Origin: Aurantiochytrium sp. KH105
Taxonomy: Eukaryota > Sar > Bigyra > Thraustochytrida > Thraustochytriidae
Assembly (NCBI GenBank): GCA_003116975.1
Contig: BGKB01000096.1
Coordinates: 62,001 to 126,000, forward strand
DNA length: 64,000 bases
Direction: 5' to 3'
Of this stretch, positions 40,818-49,786 are shown in pieces. Every line of letters begins with the position of its first letter. Positions within the stretch are counted from its first letter, which is position 1. The position numbers and the translations under genes were made by a program. Under the pieces are notes generated by a model. It did not search any database. It saw only the letters and a program-made list of their open reading frames with translations, and was not told where the DNA came from.

Positions 40818-42617
40818 CTAGACAAACATGACCCAAAAGTCGAAGCCGTTCTTGGCCTTCCTCTTATCCGAGTAAAAGTGAACAACCATCTGCTGCGACT
40901 CGGCGTCGAGCGTCGTCCGCCGCTTCACCTTGCCATCAAAGGTTTCGCGAAGCCTCGTATCGATCTCGCCGCTAGTGAGCGCATCAAAGGTCGCCTTCGA
41001 AGGCGATAGAACATCCCATACCTCGAGCACGTCCTTGTTGGCTTGAGACTTGCCGCCGCCTTCGACTTGCAAAATGACCTTGTTGCCTTTGGGGGCGCGA
41101 ATGATCCAGCACAAGTCAGCGTCGTTCTCGTACTTTTTCGCCACATTCGTCTCGAGCTTGGTCCACGAGCCGATTGTCGTAAGGTCAACAACTACATTGT
41201 CGTCGTCTTCCTGACACTTGTCGGCCCACGCGGCAATGGCGGGTGGGCACTCTTTTCCTTTCTTGACGCATTTGCGCGATACCGCGTCCTTGATCAGGCC
41301 TTCGGGACAACGACAATAGGTCTCAATGAAAGTGGCTTCGGCGTCGTAGCTGTACGAGGACTTTGGGTCCGGGAGATCGATGCAGACGCGGTCAGCCTTC
41401 TTGGAGCATTTGCCGTTGAGCTTGCGATCTCCGCACTTCTTCTCGCACTCGGGCTTGAAGCACTGTGCCAGGATCATGTTGTTCGGACATGACGGATATT
41501 CGTCAACGTTATCAGGGATGATACCAGGCGTGGGACGAGGAGTCGGTCGCGTCGGCCGAGAAGTTGGAAAGGGCGTGGGCCCTGGCGTGGAGAATCTAAC
41601 TTCGTCTGAGCAGTCCTTGTCGTCGACGAGAGTCACGCAGCGCGTGACCTTATGATGAAAAGTCGGCTTGACGCAAGTAGGTGTGTCAAAGTGTAACTCG
41701 CACATGCCCTTTTCTCTGTTCTTGCCGTAAAACTCGTAGGCCTTGCAGTATCTGAATTGACGGCACTTCTTGTAGCAATCTTCCTCACTGATGTCCTTGC
41801 GGTTCGAGCTGTCGCCAGTGTAGTCCAACTCGCGAAGATCCGTGGGCTTGGAAAAGCGACAGTAGCCGTTGCCGAGGAAATGTGGGCACGTTTTGGATTC
41901 CTTTCGCTCGGGGACCTCATACATGCATACCGGAGATGACTTGTCGAAGTTGTCCGTCCACCACGAATTTGTGGAGACAGTGACGTCACCAGACCGTGTC
42001 ATGATGAGCTCAGACTTTCTGGTGCATCCTTCAGAGTAATGATCATAGTAGTGGTATGAATCGGTTGTGTAGCTGTTGTACTTGCTGCCCTTGGACGAAT
42101 AGGCTCCATAATAATCGGAGTAGTGCTCTATGTACTTGTCGCCCCCCGTGTAATCGGATTCAGAGTAATACTGCGTCCTTCCCGAGCAGCTACTGACGTC
42201 AATGTCGACACCAAGCATTTTTTTGAGCGCCTTGGGCGTCTTCTTCATGTTAAGCCTGGGTGCCTCGAGCTTCTTGATCGAGCCGCCGCGATAGTCCTGG
42301 GGAGGCGCCCAACCAAGAAAAGCCCAAGGAAGGTCCTCTCCATCAAGGACCTTTTGGAGCGCTTCGAGTTGGCCTTCGTTGGTAATGGTGGCCGGTTGAA
42401 CGTCGCGGCCATGCGCGAACCTTTTTTGGCAAAAGCTGTGGTCTTCAACGAGAAACTGATGGGCCCATCTCTTCTCCTTGTCACGGTTTGCAAGGCCGAG
42501 ACACCATCCATCGTGAAAGTAAAAGCCTTCAACACAACGGGAGCTCGTGGAGCTGGCTTCGACGCCAACGCAGATGGCAAGAAGAAGTCCAGCAATGAGC
42601 ACACAAAAGCGATCCAT
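40818..42617 (-). CDS. Secreted CTLD-PAN-TIL-CUB protein, array member 5
   Basis: A 599-residue protein, sister of member 4. The open frame continues 66 codons upstream, but ATG 42617 begins a clear signal peptide (MDRFCVLIAGLLLAICVGV), so it is the start. CTLD opens CVEGFYFHDGWC; the loop is Tyr/Ser-rich with YYDHYSEGC near its end. The PAN domain has EDCYKKCRQFRYCKAYEFYG. The Pro-Thr linker is shorter than in member 4. The TIL-like and CUB-like domains match member 4 almost residue for residue. It is predicted soluble and extracellular. Confidence 0.86.
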   Translation of the reverse strand: MDRFCVLIAGLLLAICVGVEASSTSSRCVEGFYFHDGWCLGLANRDKEKRWAHQFLVEDHSFCQKRFAHGRDVQPATITNEGQLEALQKVLDGEDLPWAFLGWAPPQDYRGGSIKKLEAPRLNMKKTPKALKKMLGVDIDVSSCSGRTQYYSESDYTGGDKYIEHYSDYYGAYSSKGSKYNSYTTDSYHYYDHYSEGCTRKSELIMTRSGDVTVSTNSWWTDNFDKSSPVCMYEVPERKESKTCPHFLGNGYCRFSKPTDLRELDYTGDSSNRKDISEEDCYKKCRQFRYCKAYEFYGKNREKGMCELHFDTPTCVKPTFHHKVTRCVTLVDDKDCSDEVRFSTPGPTPFPTSRPTRPTPRPTPGIIPDNVDEYPSCPNNMILAQCFKPECEKKCGDRKLNGKCSKKADRVCIDLPDPKSSYSYDAEATFIETYCRCPEGLIKDAVSRKCVKKGKECPPAIAAWADKCQEDDDNVVVDLTTIGSWTKLETNVAKKYENDADLCWIIRAPKGNKVILQVEGGGKSQANKDVLEVWDVLSPSKATFDALTSGEIDTRLRETFDGKVKRRTTLDAESQQMVVHFYSDKRKAKNGFDFWVMFV

Positions 42618-45095
42618 TGTGGGCGTTGAGTGCGAACGTGCGCCAGCGAGCTTGCGCTCAGATACTTGCTTTGGTCTTTGCTTTTTAATTAACTCGAAGT
42701 ACGCGGTAAGGGATTTGGATTTACTTTGCTTCTCGCGGCCCATCCTTGAAGTTTGGTCAACGCATGCGTGATCTTGGAGATGAGCCTCTCTGCAGGTGAA
42801 CGCTCGGTTGTCCATCAGGTGATACTGGTCGTTCGATTCGATTTGAAGCGGCGGTTGCGGCCCAGGTGGAGCAGCCTATTTCTCATACGCGACAGCCTCT
42901 GTCTGTCTTCGATTAGGAAGCAACATCGGAAGCAAAGATCGGTCTTTCACGGCTTCCCGGTGTACAAGGAGCGAGCGTTCATACTTTTCTCACGCAGGAT
43001 GCATCGACTCCTGTCATCACGCCAGAACCCCACCAACCCACAATGGCAGACAATGACGCCGTGGCCTGCCGCCAGCTGCGCTTCGTCGCGACTGATCGAT
43101 GTGAAGGAAGGTGAAAAGGAAGCATGGATTGGTTAACACCAGCACCAGCGATGGCCTGGCGGATTGTACCTTCCCACCGTCAATTAGCCGGGTCTAGTAG
43201 CAGAGTAATTATGTTCTTTGCAAGTTCGCTGTCGATTCCTGGGGATGGGGTGGATGATATTGAGCCGCCACCAGGTCTGAAAAAGCGTTCAACTCCTCCT
43301 GTCGCATGTCGCAGACGCTGCTGCTGCTGCTGCAGGTGCTTCTCCCAGTATGCACGTGCCTTCTCCTGGGTCACCGACAGAGGTCCGCCCGGCTGCTGCC
43401 ACCTCGATTAGTTCATTGCTTCGCCCGCGCAGCCCCATCCAGATTCAGCTTCAAGGCGTTCTAACTGTAAGTGCGCTGCTGCTGTCGACAGAGGATTCCC
43501 ACTATCACGGTGGTCTCGCAGCCCCGTCGAGGTCATTGGGAAGTCCAGGTCGGGCTTCATGCATGGTGCGAAGGCGCGTTCATTGACCGTGCATTGCAGG
43601 GCTCGATTGGGGGACTCAATAGTCAGCTGTGGCGTTGGATTGCAGGCTGTGGCGCAGCCTTCGAGTTTGCGCTGCTGCAGGTCCCGTGTGCTGCGCTTCG
43701 CCACGCTTGCGTGCGCCCGGAATGACATTGGGCTCAGTTCCTGTCAGGTCGATAGGCAGCCGCAGGGGCGCTACGGAGAAGCGCGCTAGAATAGATTGGA
43801 GCGGCAATGGATTGATCGGTCACGTCAACTCGCGGATGACGGAGGATACGGGCGGGAAAAGAGACTGTCACAAGTGAACTGGCTCGAGCGCGCGCAAGTG
43901 AAGGTCAATGTCGCAGTGCAGACAGAGCTGTCGCAGAGGCTATCTTTGAAAATTTATCGGCGCGGAAGGCATTGACGCTTATATACAAACTGGACAAAGC
44001 GTGACGACGGGTGGTTTTTATCACCCCCGACAATTCTGTCCGGAACTCTTGCAGAAGAATATGTGGCCATATCCTTCGGAACGCAAGTTGCATTGAAGAT
44101 CTCTCCTTGTTCGCATGCACGTCGACCAAGCCAGAACACTCGTCAAAGATAATTTACTGCAGTCTTGGCGCGCTTGATGCTCGCATCTCGGCTTGATTTC
44201 ACAGCAGCATGGGCCGCAGAATGGAAAAGGCTGCTCCTTGCTGGACAAGATTAAGATCGTCTCATTACCTCTCTTCCTTCATCAAAATAGCGCGATCGAG
44301 TCGGTTTGACGAGCAACCGGTACTATGAGCTGGGCAGACAGCGAGTCGGAGCCTGCGTAAGTAGAGAATTATCGAATGTACGTGGCAGACGCAAGTACTG
44401 GCTGCCTCATTTTGGTATGAAATTTGTGGCATCAAAATGTTTGAGATACGTAGATGCTCCTTTGCTGTTGTTCCTAATCTTAGCACCTTTTAGTCGTTTG
44501 TTGTCACAAAGCTTGCTGGCATAATCCATGCGTTTCTTGCCGCAAAGGCACTCATTCGATGCCAGCATAAACTTTTTCGTTTCATGTTGCGAGAAAGCTT
44601 GGATTTCGTGTCGTGTTTGTCTGTTGTCGCCACAAAGCGTGCATTTCTTGGGAGTTTCTTAGTGCATCACATCGTTGCTCAAGGGCAATCTTCCAGAACG
44701 AGGAGGAACAAACAAGGGAAATGGACACGTGTGCGTTTGCGTTTATTGGGAAAGGGAGTGAAATGAGGGTGTAAGGATCGTTGGGGGTTGATGGAATGGA
44801 GGAAGGAAAAGGCGAGCCCAGCCGAAAGATGCGCCTCCCGAGGCAAAGTCATGAGAAGCAGCTACGATGTGTCGTCGGCTACTGAGAGTACGTATGGGAC
44901 TGCCGCGGAAAAGACGGGCAACAAACTGTAAGAGCTCTCTACAGAGAAAGTAGTTGCGCGAGGCGGTACCATCCAGCCTGAGCATGCATGAAGCGCAGCT
45001 TGCTGGCACAACCGAGGGGAGGCTGGATTGGCGCAGAAAAGAGGCAAAAAGGGAAGGAGCGCGAAAGATGACACATCAATCGCGCGGCTGCCAGC
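42618..45095. other. Gene-free stretch 5' of array member 5
   Basis: About 2.5 kb. Contains an element copy at 42755-42774 and a CTG run near 43320. The remaining sequence has only short, unconvincing open frames on both strands. I see no gene or RNA. Confidence 0.5.
42755..42774. promoter_or_regulatory. Candidate shared palindromic element, copy E
   Basis: GGTCAACGCATGCGTGATCT, about 138 bp upstream of the member 5 ATG. It is nearly the same as the element upstream of member 4. Confidence 0.35.
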
Positions 45096-46592
45096 TTACA
45101 AGTTCATGAGCATGGGCTTGGCCATGTAGGCCTGAAAGACCTGAAGGAACTGGCCCATGGTGAGGTCGTCAACGACGCGGCGGTCCGCAGAGAGCTGGAC
45201 GGTGAGCATGTTGACAACCTTCATGTCAGCGGGGTCGTCGGTGGGGCAGACAAACTCCTGGCGGCCACCACCAACGGCCATGATGGCGGAGTGGGGCGGG
45301 CTGATGACAGCGGTGAAGTCGGTGATGCCGAACATGCCAAGGTTGGAGACGGCAAAGGAACCACCCTGGAACTCCTCAAGCTTGAGCTTGTTCTCGCGCG
45401 CACGACCCGCAAGATCACGCATATCAGCAGAGATTTGAGTGACGCCCTTTTGGTCAGTGTTCTTGACGATGGGCGTGATAAGGCCCGTCGGTGTGGCAAC
45501 AGCGACAGCAACGTCGACGGAGTCGTTCTGAACGATGGACCCATCGGGCTCGACGCGGCAGTTGACGCGGGGCACGTCCCGGAGGGCGAGAGCGGCGGCC
45601 TTGAGGATCATATCGTTGATGGAGGGCGCGGAGCCGAGGGCAGCCTTGAGCTCCTTGCGCATGGCGAGAATAGCGTCGATTTCACAGTCAATGGTGGCGT
45701 AAAAGTGGGGGCGGGACTGTTTGGCTTCGGTGAGGCGACTGGCAATGACCTTGCGCATGTTGGTCATGGCGACGTCCTCGTACTCGCGCTCGGGCTCGGA
45801 TTCGGGAACGACGACCTCTTCGCGCTTGGCCTTGGGGGCCTGCTGCTGCTGCTGCTGCTGGGGCTGGGCTTGTTGCTGGGGCTGGGAGGTCTGTGCGGGG
45901 GCAGCCTTTTTGGCGCTCGCGCTCTGGTCCACAAGGTCCTTGCCCTTGACAGCCTTGAGGGCGTCCGACTTGCCGATGATGGGAGTGCCATTGGGGCTCT
46001 TGAGCGAGCCCGCGACGGTAGAAGGGTCAACGCCATACGAGGCCAGGATCGAGGCCGCCGCGGGGGAGACGAGCTGCTTGGCGGGGATGGGACCCGAGGG
46101 CGCAGCGGCGTCGTCACTGGCGCTGGAGGTCTCGCTGCTGCTGCTACTGCTGGACGCGGCGTCGTCGCTGCTGCCGGCAAGGAGCGAGGAGAGATCCATG
46201 GCCTGGACCTCCTTTGCGACCTCGAGGGACTCGGCGATGACGGCGATGGGGCTGCCAACGTCGAGGGTGTCGGATCCGGCTTGGACGAGCTGCTTGGCGA
46301 GGAAGCCGTCGTCCTGGACCTCGAGGTCGACGGTGGCCTTGTCGGTCTCGACCTCACAGATGGACTGGCCGGCGGAGAAGCTGCCGAGTTCCTCGACGGT
46401 CCACGCCGCGACGCGTCCGCTGTCCATGGTCGGCGAGAGCGCTGGGAGCGCCAGCATGCTGGCCCCCTCGGGGAGCGCGGGGCCTCCGCTCATGGCGCGC
46501 GCGGTCGTCCAGGGCCGCGTCATGCCCATGGCCGCCGGCATCCTCGCCGCCGGCTGCGCCCCGCGCCTCGCGAGCGCCAGTGCGCGCAGCAT
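45096..46592 (-). CDS. Pyruvate dehydrogenase protein-X-like (E3-binding, catalytically degenerate E2)
   Basis: A 498-residue mitochondrial protein. The targeting-like leader is about 1-35. A lipoyl domain (about 46-125) has lipoyl-lysine K85 in ETDKATV. The E3-binding domain is at about 173-216 (SPAAASILASYGVDPS). A Pro/Gln-rich linker with a poly-Gln run is at 238-250. The E2 inner core follows at about 270-498. The E2 catalytic signature DHRVVDG reads DRRVVDD here (470-476): the catalytic His is Arg and the last Gly is Asp. Animal PDHX has the same loss (SRVVDD). It probably tethers E3 or helps build the PDH core rather than acetylating CoA. The open frame extends 111 codons upstream, but ATG 46592 starts the targeting leader. 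Confidence 0.85.
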   Translation of the reverse strand: MLRALALARRGAQPAARMPAAMGMTRPWTTARAMSGGPALPEGASMLALPALSPTMDSGRVAAWTVEELGSFSAGQSICEVETDKATVDLEVQDDGFLAKQLVQAGSDTLDVGSPIAVIAESLEVAKEVQAMDLSSLLAGSSDDAASSSSSSSETSSASDDAAAPSGPIPAKQLVSPAAASILASYGVDPSTVAGSLKSPNGTPIIGKSDALKAVKGKDLVDQSASAKKAAPAQTSQPQQQAQPQQQQQQQAPKAKREEVVVPESEPEREYEDVAMTNMRKVIASRLTEAKQSRPHFYATIDCEIDAILAMRKELKAALGSAPSINDMILKAAALALRDVPRVNCRVEPDGSIVQNDSVDVAVAVATPTGLITPIVKNTDQKGVTQISADMRDLAGRARENKLKLEEFQGGSFAVSNLGMFGITDFTAVISPPHSAIMAVGGGRQEFVCPTDDPADMKVVNMLTVQLSADRRVVDDLTMGQFLQVFQAYMAKPMLMNL

Positions 46593-47364
46593 CTCTCCCG
46601 CCGCCGCGCCTCGCTCTCTCCGCTCGCTCGCTGCGCTCTCTCGCTCCGGGCGCACTCTGCTGCTGCTGCTGCTCGCGCGAGCGGGTCTGCCCGACCGCGC
46701 CTGCGCCTGCGCCCTGCGCCGCCGGCGTCGTCGCCCCACACAGGCAGACCGCACGCCGCAAACTGCTTTAAAACGCCCGCCCAGTCGGCCAAACCCCGCC
46801 CCAACACAAACAAACAAACAAACAGTCAACAGATACACAGACAGACGATCGAGCTCCCGCAAGCCAAGCTCAGCAGTACAAACTCCACCAAAGATATCCT
46901 CGCCGCGCCGCCGCTGCGCAAGCACCCAGGCAGCCTAGCTCGGCCGGCCCTCCGCTCCTTCTCCGCGCGGGCGCCAGCCAGACCAGCTGCAGGTGGCAGG
47001 ATAGCTCGACCTCCGCGTCGTTGCGGCCGGAGGCCGGCCTCGCGCTCCCAAATCGAGGTCTCTCTTTCCCACTGCACCTGACTAACTACGGCAAGGGCCG
47101 CGGAGGAGAAACAAAGAACGCGGGGCAGACTCGCATCAGCCTGCCAGGGCGCGGAAGCAGCGGCAGCTGCGCACGCCGCGCGAAAAGGCCCCTCGGGCGG
47201 CGGCGAAACACAAATTTCGGGCCAGGGCAGCGGCCGCGCGGCGACGACGCGGGCGAGCGCGGGCTCGTTCGACGGGCGCGGATGTGACGCGACGCACCGC
47301 GCTCGCCTCGTGCGCGAGGGGAACGGGCGAGGATGCCATCGATCGATCGAGGTGACGGCGATGT

Positions 47365-47399
47365 CATGTCATGCCATGCCATGCCACGCCATGCCATGC
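47365..47399. repeat. Pentanucleotide repeat (CATGC)x7
   Basis: Seven 5-base units: five CATGC, one CATGT and one CACGC. It is the same unit family as 19686-19710. Confidence 0.88.
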
Positions 47400-48305
47400 G
47401 CGATGCCGGCGAGGCCATGCGAGGCGAGGGACCGATCGGATGCGGTCGGTCGGTCACCTGTGCGAGCGAGCGTGGCCATGCGTGTCGGGATGTGCGTGGC
47501 ATATCGCGGTGACGCATGGGAGGGAAAGATTTGAACGAGAGAACCGCGGCGCGCGGGCGAATGACCGGGAGGGGCGCGACACCTCGCGAGGAGCTGCAGC
47601 AGCGGTAGCAGCAGCGGCAGGGGCCAGTGGCACGGGCACGTAGCGCCGCGCAGCGTTGCGCTCATCATTAGGCGCGAGCGAGCGAGCGAGCGAGCGAACG
47701 TGGCCGCACAAGACAAGGCGGGCGAGGAGGACGCATAGGTTCTGTCCCCGGCACCATTTCAAACCCGCTACGCCCCGACAATCATACAAGTTTACATAAT
47801 TATATATATCTCCCCGTATCTATAGATATTCGCTACAATTCTACGCGGGTCGACTACGACAGGCCAGGGTTTGACGTGCTGAAAAACTCGTAGTCTGCAG
47901 CGGGCCGCGCGTTCTTTCTCCGGCACCACAAAAAAGCAAAAAAAAGCGGCGCAGCTGCCCTGCGCTGCCGCGCGCAGTCGCCCGCGCCTCCCTCCCTCCT
48001 TTCCTCTCTCCCTCCTGCCTCCCGTCGCGCCCCGCGCCAGCCCGCTCGCTCGCCCGCTCGCTCGCCCGCTCTCCAGGCCGCCCGCCGTCCCGCCCCGCTG
48101 GCTGCGAGGCATCTGCGAGCGCGCGCGAGGGCGCGGCCGACTTGCGCCCTTTCTTTCTCCAGGGATTCACATCAAGTCAAAATCCCAAAACGGGAGACAG
48201 CTCGCTACAAAAGAGGACGCACTCCCGACGACGCCGCCGCCCCCGCCGCCGCCGCTGCCACGCAGAAGCCCGGCAGCCACAAAAACAAACACAGGCGCCG
48301 CCGCT

Positions 48306-48332
48306 CTGCTGCTGCTGCTGCTGCTGCTGCTG
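48306..48332. repeat. Trinucleotide repeat (CTG)x9
   Basis: Nine perfect CTG units. They face a (CAG)7 run 111 bp downstream, with which they can pair. Confidence 0.92.
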
Positions 48333-48443
48333 CAGCTGCTGCTGCGTAGCGTGCGGCGACGACGACGAGGAGGAGGATGCACGCGGCCGGAGCGAAGACG
48401 GCGGAGCGGCGGTGCGGAGTGGAGCCGTGCAGTGCAGGAGGTC

Positions 48444-48464
48444 CAGCAGCAGCAGCAGCAGCAG
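48444..48464. repeat. Trinucleotide repeat (CAG)x7
   Basis: Seven perfect CAG units, the reverse complement of the CTG run at 48306-48332. They run directly into a hairpin. Confidence 0.92.
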
Positions 48465-48487
48465 TGCAGGCAGCTTGCCTGCACTGC
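48461..48487. repeat. Perfect inverted repeat, 12-bp stem, 3-base loop
   Basis: GCAGTGCAGGCA at 48461-48472, loop GCT, and the exact reverse complement at 48476-48487. There is no T-run after it, so it does not resemble a bacterial terminator; it could form a hairpin in RNA or DNA. Confidence 0.85.
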
Positions 48488-48566
48488 CGGCAGGGTTCCG
48501 CATGCGCATCACCACCGGGACTGTGTGGCGCTGCTTTCTTTTTTGTTTGTGGCTTTCCCGAAATTT

Positions 48567-48611
48567 GGGGTTGCGCATAAAGGGGTTGCGCATAAAGGGG
48601 TTGCGCGAAAT
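48567..48611. repeat. 15-bp direct repeat (GGGGTTGCGCATAAA)
   Basis: Two perfect copies (48567-48581, 48582-48596) and a diverged third (48597-48611). A fourth GGGGTTGCGC core lies at 48662-48671. Confidence 0.85.
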
Positions 48612-49421
48612 AAATTGAGGTCGCGGAAAAATTGGGGTCCTGCGAGTGGAGACCCGAAACTGGGGTTGCGCAGAACTAGTTACGGGGAACTAGATTTTGC
48701 ACAACGTGGCACTGGGAGTCAGTGATCAGTAACCGCGGCGGCAGCCAGCTCTAGCCAGACGAAGGCCGTTGAGAAAAGCCTGCGTCCCACGAGCGCGCCA
48801 CGTAACAAAAGCAGCTGCAGCTGCAGCTCCCTCATCGCGAGCTTCGCCTGGGCCTCGGGCTCTGCCTCTGCAGCTGCATTTGCCCCTCAGCAGCCAGCTG
48901 CAGCGCGGCGGAGAACTCGCTCGAACTGCTACCTACCCTGATCATGGCCAGCGCAAGCGAAAGCTCCCGACATGGGCCTCTTCTCGCGAATGCACAGCTG
49001 CTGCTGCTGCTTCCCTCCGACGAGTCAAGTCGCCGACGCCCGCACCGTGCGGCGTCCGGCACGATGCTCTCTTTTTCCAGCCGGTTGACCGTGCGTGCCG
49101 CAAAAGAGCTTGCTGGTGTGGACAACAAACCAAGAATCCATCTATCAAGCACCAACAAGCCAAGGAAAAGAGAGGCGAAGTCCGCCTCGGGCCCCGCGCA
49201 CCGGTCTGCTTCGCGTCGGGACGGACCTTTGGCGGTGTATACAACGACAGCGACGTCCGGGGACGTATTCGGGCCCACGACAATCGACCAAGAAAGGCGC
49301 CGAAGGATCGGCGTGACGGGTGACAGGACGTGTACCGCACTGGCGTGGCGTGGCGGCGTGACGGAGTACGCTGCTCAACTCAGGCTGCTCTGCACTGCTC
49401 TGCTCTCTGCTCAGCCCAGCC

Positions 49422-49471
49422 CAGCTCAGCTCAGCTCAGCTCAGCTCAGCTCAGCTCAGCTCAGCTCAGCT
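49422..49471. repeat. Pentanucleotide repeat (CAGCT)x10
   Basis: Ten perfect CAGCT units, the longest five-base array in the window, about 315 bp upstream of the KCTD9-like ATG. Confidence 0.93.
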
Positions 49472-49786
49472 CGTCGGTCGGTCGGTCAATCAGTCGGCGA
49501 CTGCAAGCACCCTGGCGACACCCTGGCCGGGTTGTTCTGCGCCTGACAGAGACGGCGAAGGCAGACTCTTCTTCGCGCACGCAACTCTTGCCTCGGCCAC
49601 CCGACGAGTGTTCGCAGCCCCCCCTCCCCGCGCACGCGCGCGCACGCGCAGGTAGGGACGCCCTGTCCGAGCCGTGCCGTTTTCAGCCCTCGCTCCGACA
49701 CCCCTCCCGGCCTGCACAAGCAGCAAGCAACCCAGCCCACCCGGAACTCGCTCGGGTTGGCAGAGCCCAGACGGGCGGCACGCGAA

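Larger units (their letters stand above)
46593..49786. other. Repeat-rich 3.2 kb gene-free stretch
   Basis: Lies between two divergent genes. Open frames here are built from repeats or Arg/Ala/Ser runs. It holds two pentanucleotide arrays, opposing CTG and CAG runs, a perfect 12-bp hairpin and a 15-bp direct repeat, listed separately. A non-coding RNA or spliced gene cannot be excluded. Confidence 0.45.

Noticed and set aside
41380-41655. Valine/glycine-rich plus-strand frame over the array linker region
   Set aside because: It is the antisense of the Pro-Thr linker coding sequence; the same pattern appears opposite every array member.
45291-47081. 596-residue open frame opposite the PDHX-like gene
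   Set aside because: It is antisense to a well-supported gene and its composition mirrors GC-rich codons; no domain is visible.
48461-48487. Bacterial-style terminator hairpin
   Set aside because: No T-run follows and the context is eukaryotic.
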